From: Bryobacterales bacterium
GTDB lineage: Bacteria; Acidobacteriota; Terriglobia; Bryobacterales; Bryobacteraceae
Length of the DNA: 42,687 bases
Direction: 5' to 3'
Assembly (NCBI GenBank): GCA_020847975.1
Contig: JADLBD010000219.1
Location: 1 to 42,687 of the forward strand
This document shows, piece after piece, positions 7,731 to 15,513 of this stretch; within the stretch, counting starts at the first letter, position 1, and every line of letters begins with the position of its first letter. The notes under the pieces are model-generated. The model made no database searches. It was not told the DNA's origin and was given only the letters and a program-made list of their open reading frames with translations. A program made the position numbers and the translations under genes.

Positions 7731-8774
7731 ATGCCTGCCCCTCAAACGGTAGTTGCCTTCGCCGAACCCTGGCGCCGTTCCCTCGTCGGCCGTAGCCCTG
7801 CCATGGAGCGGCTCGCCGAAAAGATCCGCCTCATCGGCCCGAAACGCGCCACCGTACTCATCACCGGCGAAACCGGCACCGGCAAGGAGGCCGCCGCCCG
7901 AGCCATCCACGCCGCCAGCCCCCGCGCCCACCTGCCCATGGTCGCGGTGAACTGTACCGCCCTGCCGGAACCCCTGCTCGAAGCCGAGTTGTTCGGACAC
8001 GTCCGCGGAGCCTTCACCGGAGCCGTTCAATCCCGCACCGGCCGTTTCGAACAGGCCAACCACAGCACCCTCTTCCTCGACGAAATCGGCGACATGCCGA
8101 TGGACACGCAGGCCAAGCTGCTGCGCGTGCTCCAGGAACGCGAGTTCCAGCGCATCGGCTCCTCGGAAACCATTCATATCGACGCGCGCGTGGTCGCCGC
8201 TACCAACGCCAACCTGCCGCAGCGCATCGCCGCCGGCCGCTTCCGCGAGGACCTCTATTACCGCCTCAACGTCGTGCCTCTGCCGCTGCCCCCGCTCCGC
8301 GAGCGCCTCGAAGACGTCCCCGCCCTGGCCGGGCACTTCGCCGAAAAGATCTGCCTCCAGGAAGGCATCCCGGTGCGCCGCATCGCCTCCGAAACCATCG
8401 AGATGCTTCGCGGCTATTCATGGCCGGGCAATGTCCGCCAGTTGGAGAATGCCATCGAGCACGCCATCGCCCTCAGCGGCGACCGTATGGCGCTGTTCCC
8501 CTCCGATTTCCACCTGCCGCTGGACTTGTCCCGCCGCGCCGCGGGAGATTGGGATTCCCCGCACAGCGTCGCTCTCCCCGACGAAGGGCTCGACTTCGAG
8601 GCCACCATCGGACAGATCGAGCTGCACATCCTCGAGCAGGCCCTGCGCCGCACGGGCGGCAACAAGAGCCAGGCCGCGGAAATCCTCCGCCTCAAACGCA
8701 CGACGCTCACCGCCAAACTGCGCAGCCTCTATAAACTCGCGCAGGACTATCCTCAATCGCCGCTCAGCGCTTGA
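7731..8774 (+). CDS. Sigma-54-dependent transcriptional activator (AAA+ / Fis-type HTH, no sensor domain)
   Basis: A 347-residue enhancer-binding protein. It has Walker A GETGTGKE at residues 46-53, the sigma-54 contact loop GAFTGA at 93-98, Walker B TLFLDEIGD near 112-120, and the conserved FREDLYYRLNVVPLPLPPLRER (sensor/arginine-finger region). A C-terminal Fis-type helix-turn-helix follows (ALRRTGGNKSQAAEILRLKRTTLTAKLRSL). Only about 18 residues precede the AAA+ core, so there is no receiver, GAF or PAS domain. This resembles the PspF layout, in which activity is set by a separate protein or by synthesis. Its targets are unknown. The stop codon overlaps the end of the convergent ThyX-like gene by 11 bases. 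Confidence 0.92.
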   Translation: MPAPQTVVAFAEPWRRSLVGRSPAMERLAEKIRLIGPKRATVLITGETGTGKEAAARAIHAASPRAHLPMVAVNCTALPEPLLEAELFGHVRGAFTGAVQSRTGRFEQANHSTLFLDEIGDMPMDTQAKLLRVLQEREFQRIGSSETIHIDARVVAATNANLPQRIAAGRFREDLYYRLNVVPLPLPPLRERLEDVPALAGHFAEKICLQEGIPVRRIASETIEMLRGYSWPGNVRQLENAIEHAIALSGDRMALFPSDFHLPLDLSRRAAGDWDSPHSVALPDEGLDFEATIGQIELHILEQALRRTGGNKSQAAEILRLKRTTLTAKLRSLYKLAQDYPQSPLSA

Positions 8775-10197
8775 GGGGCTCCTCCACCCATGGCGGCGTT
8801 GCCTCGATCAAACGCCCCAGCTCGGGCTCCACCTCGTCCATGCGCTGCTTCATCTCCCAGGCCACCTGGCGATAGCTGAAGTGGCCCTTGACGCCGCTGC
8901 GCAGCCGGGAGATGTACTCCACCTCGGCGAAGTCCATCTTGAACAGGAAGCGCGAGAGCGCTCCGAACGGCAACAGGTAATGCGCCCCCGGGGCCGGGAG
9001 TTGACCCATCGCCGCGAAGGCGGCTTGCATGGCTTCGTGATACACAGCGCCGGTCCCGGCCGCGTCCACGGCCGCCGGCGTGTCGTAGCCGAGCCCGCCC
9101 GAGTAGGGCTGGCGGAACTGCTGGCAGCGGCGGTGGCGGTGCAGGTCGCGGTACGCTCCGATGTCCATCACGATGTCGAACACATACGGCGCTGAGCGGA
9201 ACTCGCGCAGCAGTTCATCGCGGCGGGTGCGGGATCCGAGAGCCGTGCCGATCACCTCCATGCGGCGCGAAACCGGCCATCCGCCCACCACCTCCTGCAA
9301 CTCGCGATACGGACGTTCGCTCACGGGATAGAGCAGCGTGGCGGCGATCTCGGTGACGTTGTCGCGCGGCAGCAGCAGATCGACCCGCGGCGGTTTGCCG
9401 CCGCAAGGCGGAGGCAGGTTCTCCTGGGCGTAGCGCTCGAGATCGGCGCGCGCCCGCGCGCGGTGCTCCTCCGCTTCGACATGCCGCGCAAGCGTCGGAG
9501 CCGTGGCCTCGGCCGCTGTACTCGCCTCCCACTGGCACGCTGCCGGCTGCGCGCACGCCCCGGCAATCTCATCGCCGAGTGAGCGCACTTCCTCATACTC
9601 GGATGCTTTCAGACGGCGGATCTGCTTCTCCAGGGTTCGGATGCTCACCACCTGGCCGGCGTTGGTGGGAACTCCAAAGAAGAGGAGATAGCGCGCCACG
9701 TCGAACGCCCGCGCCGCAAGGTTGCGCTGGTAGGCGTCCGGCTTCATCCCGGCCGGGCGCGGCAACTGTGTGGTGAGATGCTCGAATACCGCCGCATGCG
9801 CCTTCTGATAGGCCTCGATCAATCGCTTCCCCGCCGCCTCGTAGTGGGCGGCTTGCGCGGCGTCGAATTCGGGCGGCGTAATGAAGCCGGCCTTGGAGAA
9901 ATCCTGGTAGCGCGTCGATTTTGCCTGCCCGTCCCACAATTGCTCGTCTTCAATCTCCGTGGCGGCCAGTTCCGACACGCCTTCAAAGCACACCGCCAGG
10001 TGGCCGAGGTCGGCGATCGAGGCGTGGCCGTACTGGAAGTAGAAGCTCTCGAGGAACTTCTGCGAATCGTGCGTCCGCACCCACTCGATGGACTGCATGA
10101 TGGAGTCGGCGGAACGGCTGTAGCGCGCGAGCGCGTAAGCCGACTTCTCCGGCGGCATCGGCGGCAACATAACGACGCGTTTTTGTTTGGGCGGCAA
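8764..10197 (-). CDS. Two-domain ThyX-like protein (flavin-dependent thymidylate synthase family, divergent)
   Basis: A 477-residue protein with two ThyX-type halves, whereas classical ThyX is about 220-250 residues. The first half has YGHASIADLGHLAVCFEGVSELAATEIEDEQLWDGQAKSTRYQDFS, which matches the GHxS...SxRY frame of ThyX with the RHR segment replaced. The second half has YRDLHRHRRCQQFRQPYSGG, which keeps RHR but not the Ser at the canonical RHRx7S position. A C-terminal YISRLRSGVKGHFSYRQVAWEM follows. True thymidylate synthase activity is therefore uncertain; flavin or nucleotide binding is more likely conserved. TTG at 10197 is the first start; an ATG at 10170 is the alternative. It is divergent from dut with only 17 bases between starts, which supports a role in dUMP/dTMP metabolism. 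Confidence 0.75.
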   Translation of the reverse strand: MPPKQKRVVMLPPMPPEKSAYALARYSRSADSIMQSIEWVRTHDSQKFLESFYFQYGHASIADLGHLAVCFEGVSELAATEIEDEQLWDGQAKSTRYQDFSKAGFITPPEFDAAQAAHYEAAGKRLIEAYQKAHAAVFEHLTTQLPRPAGMKPDAYQRNLAARAFDVARYLLFFGVPTNAGQVVSIRTLEKQIRRLKASEYEEVRSLGDEIAGACAQPAACQWEASTAAEATAPTLARHVEAEEHRARARADLERYAQENLPPPCGGKPPRVDLLLPRDNVTEIAATLLYPVSERPYRELQEVVGGWPVSRRMEVIGTALGSRTRRDELLREFRSAPYVFDIVMDIGAYRDLHRHRRCQQFRQPYSGGLGYDTPAAVDAAGTGAVYHEAMQAAFAAMGQLPAPGAHYLLPFGALSRFLFKMDFAEVEYISRLRSGVKGHFSYRQVAWEMKQRMDEVEPELGRLIEATPPWVEEPLKR

Positions 10198-10208
10198 GCC
10201 GCTACAAT
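10180..10208 (+). promoter_or_regulatory. Possible dut promoter with very short or absent leader
   Basis: TACAAT at 10203-10208 is a strong -10 match only 7 bases before the TTG start at 10215, which would place the transcript start at or next to the start codon. The -35 side is weak: a T-run TTTTTG lies at 10180-10185 with a 17-base spacer. The same interval also carries the start of the divergent ThyX-like gene. Confidence 0.3.
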
Positions 10209-10214
10209 AGCAGA

Positions 10215-10646
10215 TTGCGCATCCGGATTAAGAAGCTGCGCCCCGAAGCGTCCCTGCCCGCTTATGCCCACGGGCCGGACGAGGACGCGGGGCTCGATTT
10301 GAAGGCCGCGGCCGATGTGCTGCTGCCCCCGGGCGAGACGAGGCTTGTCCCCACCGCCCTCGCGCTCGAAATCCCGCCGGGATATGAAGCGCAGATACGG
10401 CCGCGCAGCGGTCTCGCCCTCAAGCATCTCATCACCATGCCGAATGCTCCGGCCACGATCGACCCCGGCTACCGCGGCGAAGTGCAGGTGATCCTGCTCA
10501 ACCTCGGGCGCGAACCCTACCAGGTGCATGCGGGCGACCGCATCGCGCAGATGGTGATCGCGCGCTACGAGCGCATCGAGTGGGAAGAGAGCGAACTCGG
10601 CGGCTCGCGCCGCGGCTCGGGCGGTTTCGGCTCCTCCGGCCGGTAG
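10215..10646 (+). CDS. dut: dUTP diphosphatase (dUTPase)
   Basis: A 143-residue trimeric dUTPase that converts dUTP to dUMP and pyrophosphate, which keeps uracil out of DNA and supplies dUMP for thymidylate synthesis. All five family motifs are in order: DAGLDL (motif 1), RPRSGLALK (motif 2), TIDPGYRGEV (motif 3, with the catalytic Asp), GDRIAQMVI (motif 4) and the Gly-rich tail RGSGGFGSSGR (motif 5). Length is normal. The start is TTG at 10215 with no clear ribosome-binding site. It is divergent from the ThyX-like gene and lies 41 bases before purM on the same strand. Confidence 0.95.
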   Translation: MRIRIKKLRPEASLPAYAHGPDEDAGLDLKAAADVLLPPGETRLVPTALALEIPPGYEAQIRPRSGLALKHLITMPNAPATIDPGYRGEVQVILLNLGREPYQVHAGDRIAQMVIARYERIEWEESELGGSRRGSGGFGSSGR

Positions 10647-10687
10647 CGCGCCCGGGGCTCGGCTATCATAGAAATTCCGCCTTACGA

Positions 10688-11749
10688 ATGAAGACCAAGA
10701 AGCCCGCCAAGCCATCCAAAGACGTCGTGCGCTACCAGGATGCCGGAGTCAGTATTGACGAAGCCGGCCGCGCCGTTGGCTACATCCGCTCGCTCGCCAA
10801 GCGCACGTTCAACAAATCGGTGCTCACCTCCATCGGCAGCTTTGGGGGCGGCTTCCACCTGAAGGGCTGGAAGAATCCGGTTCTCGTCAGCTCCATCGAT
10901 GGGGTAGGCACGAAGCTCAAGGTGGCGTTCCTCGCCGGCAGGCACGACACTGTCGGGCAGTGCCTGGTGAACCACTGCGTCAATGACATTGCGGTGCAGG
11001 GAGCCACTCCGCTCTTCTTTCTCGACTACTTCGGCGTGGGCAGGCTACAGGCGGAAGTCGCCCGCGATGTCATCAGCGGCATGGCCAAGGCGTGCGAGGA
11101 AAACGAGTGCGCGCTGATTGGAGGCGAAACGGCCGAGATGCCGGGCCTCTATTCCGAAGGCGAATATGACGTGGCCGGATGCATTGTCGGCGCCGTCGAG
11201 CGCAAAGCGCTGCTGACCGGAGCGGGTATGAAGCCCGGCGATGTGTTGCTGGGGCTCCCCTCGACGGGGCTTCACACGAACGGCTACTCGCTGGCGCGCA
11301 AACTGCTATTCGATATCGCGGGCTACACGATCCACACGCAGGTTGCCGAACTCGGATGCACGGTGGGGGAGGAACTGCTGAAAATCCACCGCAGCTACCG
11401 CAAGCCGATCCACGCCTTGCATCGCAAAGGACTGCTGCGAGCGGCCGCCCACATCACCGGCGGCGGGATTACAGACAACCTCCCCCGCGTGCTTCCGAAA
11501 GGCCTCGCCGCGGAGGTCTATCCAGGGTCCTGGCCGGAACCGCCGGTCTTTCCTCTGCTCAAGTCCCTCGGTAACATTCCCGATGACGACTACCGCCGCA
11601 CCTTCAATACGGGCATCGGGATGATCCTCGTCGCCGGTCCGCGCCAGGCAGCGGAAGCGGAAAAGATCCTGCGCCGCCTCGAGGAGCCGCATTTTCCGGT
11701 TGGCCAGATCATCGCCACCTCGTCGCGCCCGCGGGTGATCTACCGATGA
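10688..11749 (+). CDS. purM: Phosphoribosylformylglycinamidine cyclo-ligase (AIR synthetase)
   Basis: A 353-residue enzyme of purine biosynthesis that closes the imidazole ring of FGAM using ATP to give AIR. The N-terminal half has YQDAGVSIDEAGRAVG, SSIDGVGTKLKVA and VNHCVNDIAVQGATPLFFLDYFG, all typical of PurM/SelD-type ATP binding. GGETAEMPGLYSEGEYDVAGCIVG and GLPSTGLHTNGYSLARKL follow, and the C-terminal domain has HITGGGITDNLPRVLP and FNTGIGMILV. I start at ATG 10688 (MKTKKPAKPSKD). The frame is open further upstream into dut but is not coding there. It ends in an ATGA overlap with purN. Confidence 0.95.
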   Translation: MKTKKPAKPSKDVVRYQDAGVSIDEAGRAVGYIRSLAKRTFNKSVLTSIGSFGGGFHLKGWKNPVLVSSIDGVGTKLKVAFLAGRHDTVGQCLVNHCVNDIAVQGATPLFFLDYFGVGRLQAEVARDVISGMAKACEENECALIGGETAEMPGLYSEGEYDVAGCIVGAVERKALLTGAGMKPGDVLLGLPSTGLHTNGYSLARKLLFDIAGYTIHTQVAELGCTVGEELLKIHRSYRKPIHALHRKGLLRAAAHITGGGITDNLPRVLPKGLAAEVYPGSWPEPPVFPLLKSLGNIPDDDYRRTFNTGIGMILVAGPRQAAEAEKILRRLEEPHFPVGQIIATSSRPRVIYR

Positions 11750-12369
11750 ACCGCCGCCTCGGCATTCTTCTATCGGGGCGCGGCTCGAACTTTCAGGCGA
11801 TTGCCGATAGCATTGACGCCGGACGGTTGAACGCCGCAATTGGCTGCGTGATCTCCAACCGCCCGGAAGCTCCCGGGCTTGCCATTGCGCAGCAACGGAA
11901 GCTCCATGCCGTCTCGATTCCCTCGCGCGGGCTGGACCGCGAATCGTATGACCGTCTGCTGCTCGAGGAGTTGCGCAAGCATGACATCGGCCTCGTGTGC
12001 CTGGCCGGATACATGCGGCTGCTGAGTTCCGCCTTCATCCGCGCCTATCCGCTGCGCATCCTCAATATTCACCCATCGCTCCTCCCGGCTTTTCCCGGCC
12101 TCGACGCGCAGCACCAGGCGCTGGTTCACGGCGTCAAGTTCACGGGCTGCACGGTCCATTTCGTCGACGAGGACCTGGATTCGGGTCCCATCATCCAGCA
12201 GGCCGTAGTGCCCGTCGAGGACGACGATACGGTGGAGACGCTCTCGGCGCGTGTTCTCAAGGAAGAACATCGCATCTACAGCGAGGCTATCGGCACGGTG
12301 CTGGAAGGCCGCTACCGGATTGAAGGGCGGCGCGTGCTCAATAATCGAGCTAGAATGACGAAGATTTGA
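11746..12369 (+). CDS. purN: Phosphoribosylglycinamide formyltransferase (GAR transformylase)
   Basis: A 207-residue enzyme that transfers a formyl group from 10-formyltetrahydrofolate to GAR, the third step of purine synthesis. The N-terminus LGILLSGRGSNFQAIADSI is the phosphate-binding motif. LAGYMRLLSSAFIRAYPLRILNIHPSLLPAFPGLDAQHQAL contains the catalytic Asn-His pair. TVHFVDEDLDSGPIIQQ supplies the third catalytic residue, Asp. Length is normal. The start ATG shares four bases with the purM stop (ATGA), and the stop TGA at 12367-12369 overlaps the TTG start of the histidine kinase, so three genes in a row are translationally linked. Confidence 0.95.
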   Translation: MNRRLGILLSGRGSNFQAIADSIDAGRLNAAIGCVISNRPEAPGLAIAQQRKLHAVSIPSRGLDRESYDRLLLEELRKHDIGLVCLAGYMRLLSSAFIRAYPLRILNIHPSLLPAFPGLDAQHQALVHGVKFTGCTVHFVDEDLDSGPIIQQAVVPVEDDDTVETLSARVLKEEHRIYSEAIGTVLEGRYRIEGRRVLNNRARMTKI

Positions 12370-14411
12370 AGCTGTTCTTCCGATTTCGCTCGTTTCGCAC
12401 GAAGCTGCAAACGGCTTTCGTGCTGCTCGGCTTGGGCGCCGTTGCGGTTACGAACTGGCAGGCCTCTTCGATTGCGGCTTCTGCACTTCAGCGGGCCACA
12501 CTGGACCGGTTGACCGCCCTTCGCCAGACTCGCGCGAACCAGATCGAGCATTACTTTCAAGACCTCGAGGAGGATGTAGCAGCGCTCTCGATGGACGAGT
12601 CGACCATCAGCGCGATCGAGGGGTTTCGCCAGGCTTGGGCGGAGCTTCCCGGTCTCGAACCGGGTAGTCCGGCCGGGAGGGCTCTGCGCAAGTTGTATGA
12701 ACGGGAGCTCCCACAGCCTCTCGCGCGGGGCTGGTATCCTGCCGACCCACGCGCCCAAACACTTCAGTCGATTTTCCTGGCAGCGAATCCGCATCCCGCC
12801 GGAGAGCGGGACCTGCTGCGCGAGGTCAAGGCCGGGCGTTATGGAGCCGTACACAGCCGGTTCCACAGCACGTTCCGCCATTACCGGAGCGCGTTCGGGT
12901 TCCACGATATCCTGCTCATCCTCGCGCCGGAGGGGCGCGTTGTGTATACCGTGCGCAAGGAAATCGATCTGGGGACGAACCTCGGTAGGGAGCCCATGCG
13001 AAATGCCGGGCTTGCGAGGGCCTATCGGCGCGCTTTGGGGCACAACTCCTCGCAGGCGGTGCTCGAGGACTACGCTCCCTACGCGCCATCGGGACTTGTG
13101 CCCGCGGCGTTTGCGGCCACCCCCATAAGCCGGGCGGGAGCCGTCATTGGGGTGCTGGCGATTCAGGTGAGCATCGACGAGGTGAACAAAGTGATGACCG
13201 GCGACCGCGGGTGGCGCGCGGAGGGACTCGGGGAGACGGGCCAAGCCTACATCATCGGTTCCGATGGGCTGCTGCGGAGCGACTTGCGGCAGCAAATCGA
13301 GAATCCGGCCGCGTTCTATTCGCAACTCGAGAAGGCGCGGATTTCCCCCGCCATCGTGGAACGGATCCGGGCGACCGGGACAGCGGTGCTGACACTCCCG
13401 ATGACCCCGGAGTTGCGCAGTGTTCCTTTACTGCGCTCGAGGGCTTCGCTTCATCTCAACGAGTTGCAATGGACCATCGTGGCGGAGATCGAGAGCGCCG
13501 AGGCGTTGGCGCCCATTGCGGACCTGCGGCGCCGCACCATGACAACCGGGATTCTGGTGTCCGTGGTGTTCTTTGTGGCCGCGGGCGTGCTGGCGGCTGC
13601 CGTCACGAAGCCGGTGCTGGAACTGGCAGGGTGGGTCCGGCGGCTCGGCGCGGGTGAGCTGGGAGCCCGTCTGCCCGAGGGATCAGCGGATGAGATCGGG
13701 CAACTGAGAGACGCCTTCAACCGCATGAGCAAAGACCTCCAGGCAACGACGGTTTCGAAGAAAGAGCTCGAGGTTCTGGCGGGACGGCTGATCTCCGCGC
13801 AGGAGGACGAGCGCATGCGTATCGCTCGCGAACTCCACGATGACCTGACACAGCGTCTGGCTGCGCTGGCGATCGAGGCGGGGCGGCTGGAACGCCTTCC
13901 CGGAGCAGCCGTCGAAAGCCGCGCGGGACTCGATGCGTTGAAGCAGGAGATTGGGAAGCTGGCCACGGAGGTGCATGGTCTGGCGCGGCGCTTGCATCCG
14001 GCGCTGCTCGATGACCTGGGTCTGGCAGCGGCAGTCGAGGCGGAGTGCCGGGCTTTTGTGGAACGGGGCGGACCGGTGGTGGAGACGGAAATTAGCGCGG
14101 TGCCGCCCATCCCCAAGGACGCGCAGCTTGCCGTCTATCGCATCGTGCAGGAGGCGCTGCGCAATGTGCAGCGGCATTCTCACGCGACGGAGGTCAGGCT
14201 GAGCCTGACAGCGAGCGGCTCCGAGGTAACGCTCCGGATTCAGGACAATGGCGCAGGCTTTGACCGCGGCGGGACGGGCTGGCGTCCGGGGCTTGGGCTT
14301 GCGAGCATGGAAGAGAGGGCGCGTTTGCTGGAAGGCGCTTTCCAGGTACGCTCGAAGCCGGGCGAAGGCACTTTCATCGAAGTAACACTCCCGAATGGGT
14401 TCGACAGATGA
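12366..14411 (+). CDS. Membrane sensor histidine kinase (extracytoplasmic sensor, HAMP, HisKA_3, NarL-partner type)
   Basis: A 681-residue kinase. The first membrane helix is at about residues 13-30. A large extracytoplasmic sensor region of about 350 residues (dCache-like, e.g. GRVVYTVRKEIDLGTNLG and AATPISRAGAVIGVLAIQVS) is followed by a second helix near 391-412 and a HAMP linker (GELGARLPEGSADEIGQLRDAFNRM). The HisKA_3 box EDERMRIARELHDDLTQRLA carries the phospho-acceptor His near residue 491. The ATPase domain has EALRNVQRHSHATE, DNGAGFDRGG and GLGLASMEERARLLEG. The start is TTG at 12366, overlapping the purN stop. The gene ends in an ATGA overlap with its response regulator. The ligand is unknown. 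Confidence 0.92.
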   Translation: MKLFFRFRSFRTKLQTAFVLLGLGAVAVTNWQASSIAASALQRATLDRLTALRQTRANQIEHYFQDLEEDVAALSMDESTISAIEGFRQAWAELPGLEPGSPAGRALRKLYERELPQPLARGWYPADPRAQTLQSIFLAANPHPAGERDLLREVKAGRYGAVHSRFHSTFRHYRSAFGFHDILLILAPEGRVVYTVRKEIDLGTNLGREPMRNAGLARAYRRALGHNSSQAVLEDYAPYAPSGLVPAAFAATPISRAGAVIGVLAIQVSIDEVNKVMTGDRGWRAEGLGETGQAYIIGSDGLLRSDLRQQIENPAAFYSQLEKARISPAIVERIRATGTAVLTLPMTPELRSVPLLRSRASLHLNELQWTIVAEIESAEALAPIADLRRRTMTTGILVSVVFFVAAGVLAAAVTKPVLELAGWVRRLGAGELGARLPEGSADEIGQLRDAFNRMSKDLQATTVSKKELEVLAGRLISAQEDERMRIARELHDDLTQRLAALAIEAGRLERLPGAAVESRAGLDALKQEIGKLATEVHGLARRLHPALLDDLGLAAAVEAECRAFVERGGPVVETEISAVPPIPKDAQLAVYRIVQEALRNVQRHSHATEVRLSLTASGSEVTLRIQDNGAGFDRGGTGWRPGLGLASMEERARLLEGAFQVRSKPGEGTFIEVTLPNGFDR

Positions 14412-15049
14412 AAAAGCCGAGAATTCTCCTCGCTGACGATCACAAAATCATGCTGGAAGGGCTGCGCGGCCTGCTGTCGGACGAGTTCGAGCTGGTGGGA
14501 ACGGTCTCGGACGGGCGGGAGATGATCGAGGCATGCCGCCGCCTTCACCCGGACGTGGTGGTGGCCGATGTTTCGATGCCGCTGCTCAATGGGATCGACG
14601 CGGCGCGCATCTTGCGGGATGATGGGAGCAGGAGCAGGATCGTGTTTCTCACGATGCACCCGGACTTGAGCTACGCGACGCGCGCGCTCGAGGCAGGGGC
14701 GGCGGGCTATGTGCTCAAACACGCGGCTTCGGATGAACTGGTGGCGGCGATCCATGAGGCGCTGGCCGGGAGAACGTATCTCTCACCGGGGCTGCAAACG
14801 CCTGCCATGTTGGAACTGCTTGCCAGCGGCAAACCGCAGACTCGAGAGACGCTCCGCCTTACGGCTCGTCAGATTGAAGTCCTGCAATTGCTCGCTGAAG
14901 GGCGGTCCGCGAAAGAGATCGGGGCGATTCTGAACATCTCCGCGCGGACAGTGGAGTTTCACAAATACAAGATGATGGACGATCTGGGCGTGCATTCCTC
15001 AGCCGAGCTGGTGCAATATGCGATACGGCATGGGCTGGTGTCGGTATGA
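14408..15049 (+). CDS. NarL/FixJ-family response regulator
   Basis: A 213-residue regulator and the cognate partner of the upstream kinase. The receiver domain has the acidic pair D10-D11, the phospho-acceptor D54 (VVVADVSMP), the conserved Thr in FLTMHPD and the Lys in YVLKHAASDEL. A LuxR-type helix-turn-helix follows (LTARQIEVLQLLAEGRSAKEIGAILNISARTVEFHKYKMMDDLGVHSSAELVQYAIRHGL). The start overlaps the kinase stop by four bases. The genes just downstream (exported coiled-coil protein and LEA-like repeat protein) are candidate targets, but no operator is identified. Confidence 0.94.
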   Translation: MKKPRILLADDHKIMLEGLRGLLSDEFELVGTVSDGREMIEACRRLHPDVVVADVSMPLLNGIDAARILRDDGSRSRIVFLTMHPDLSYATRALEAGAAGYVLKHAASDELVAAIHEALAGRTYLSPGLQTPAMLELLASGKPQTRETLRLTARQIEVLQLLAEGRSAKEIGAILNISARTVEFHKYKMMDDLGVHSSAELVQYAIRHGLVSV

Positions 15050-15073
15050 ACCGGTGGAATGGGAGCAGAAGCC

Positions 15074-15466
15074 ATGTGGAAACCAAACCTTCTTTTCGTT
15101 TCCAAGGCCGCTGTAGCGCTGGCACTCATGGCGTCCTCAGTGACCGCGAAGCCTCGAATCGAGGCGGCGAAACTTGAAACGCTGGCCATGGAGGCCCGTA
15201 CGCCCGAGCAGCATGCGGCTGTCTCCCGGCAGTTCCGTCTTCGGGCGGAGGCGCTGGAGGCCGAGGCCGCCGGGCATGAGGCCAACGTGAAGAGGCTTAC
15301 GAAGTCGGCGGGAGCAATGGTGCGGAAATGGCCCGGCATGGCGACGAAACCGCTCGAAGCGGAGCGGGAGAAAGCCAAGGAAGCGCGCCTCGCAGCCAGG
15401 GAGAGCCGGAAGTTGGCGGAGAAACACCTCCGGCTCAGCGTGGAGGCGCTCGGCGAAAGGAAGTAG
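15074..15466 (+). CDS. Small exported charged coiled-coil protein, unknown function
   Basis: About 130 residues. I start at ATG 15074, with GGGAG at 15061-15065 as the ribosome-binding site; an ATG at 15059 is in frame but would itself precede that site. The N-terminus WKPNLLFVSKAAVALALMASSVTAKP is a signal peptide. The rest is Ala/Glu/Lys/Arg-rich helix (EAAKLETLAMEARTPEQHAAVSRQFRLRAEALEAEAAGHEANV, REKAKEARLAARESRKLAEKHLRLS), consistent with a periplasmic coiled coil. I do not recognise a family. It lies between a two-component system and the LEA-like gene on the same strand, which suggests an envelope or stress role (inference). Confidence 0.7.
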   Translation: MWKPNLLFVSKAAVALALMASSVTAKPRIEAAKLETLAMEARTPEQHAAVSRQFRLRAEALEAEAAGHEANVKRLTKSAGAMVRKWPGMATKPLEAEREKAKEARLAARESRKLAEKHLRLSVEALGERK

Positions 15467-15513
15467 CGGCCCGGAGCCCCTCTCTTGTGGAAGACTATAA
15501 GGAGGGGCAGAAC

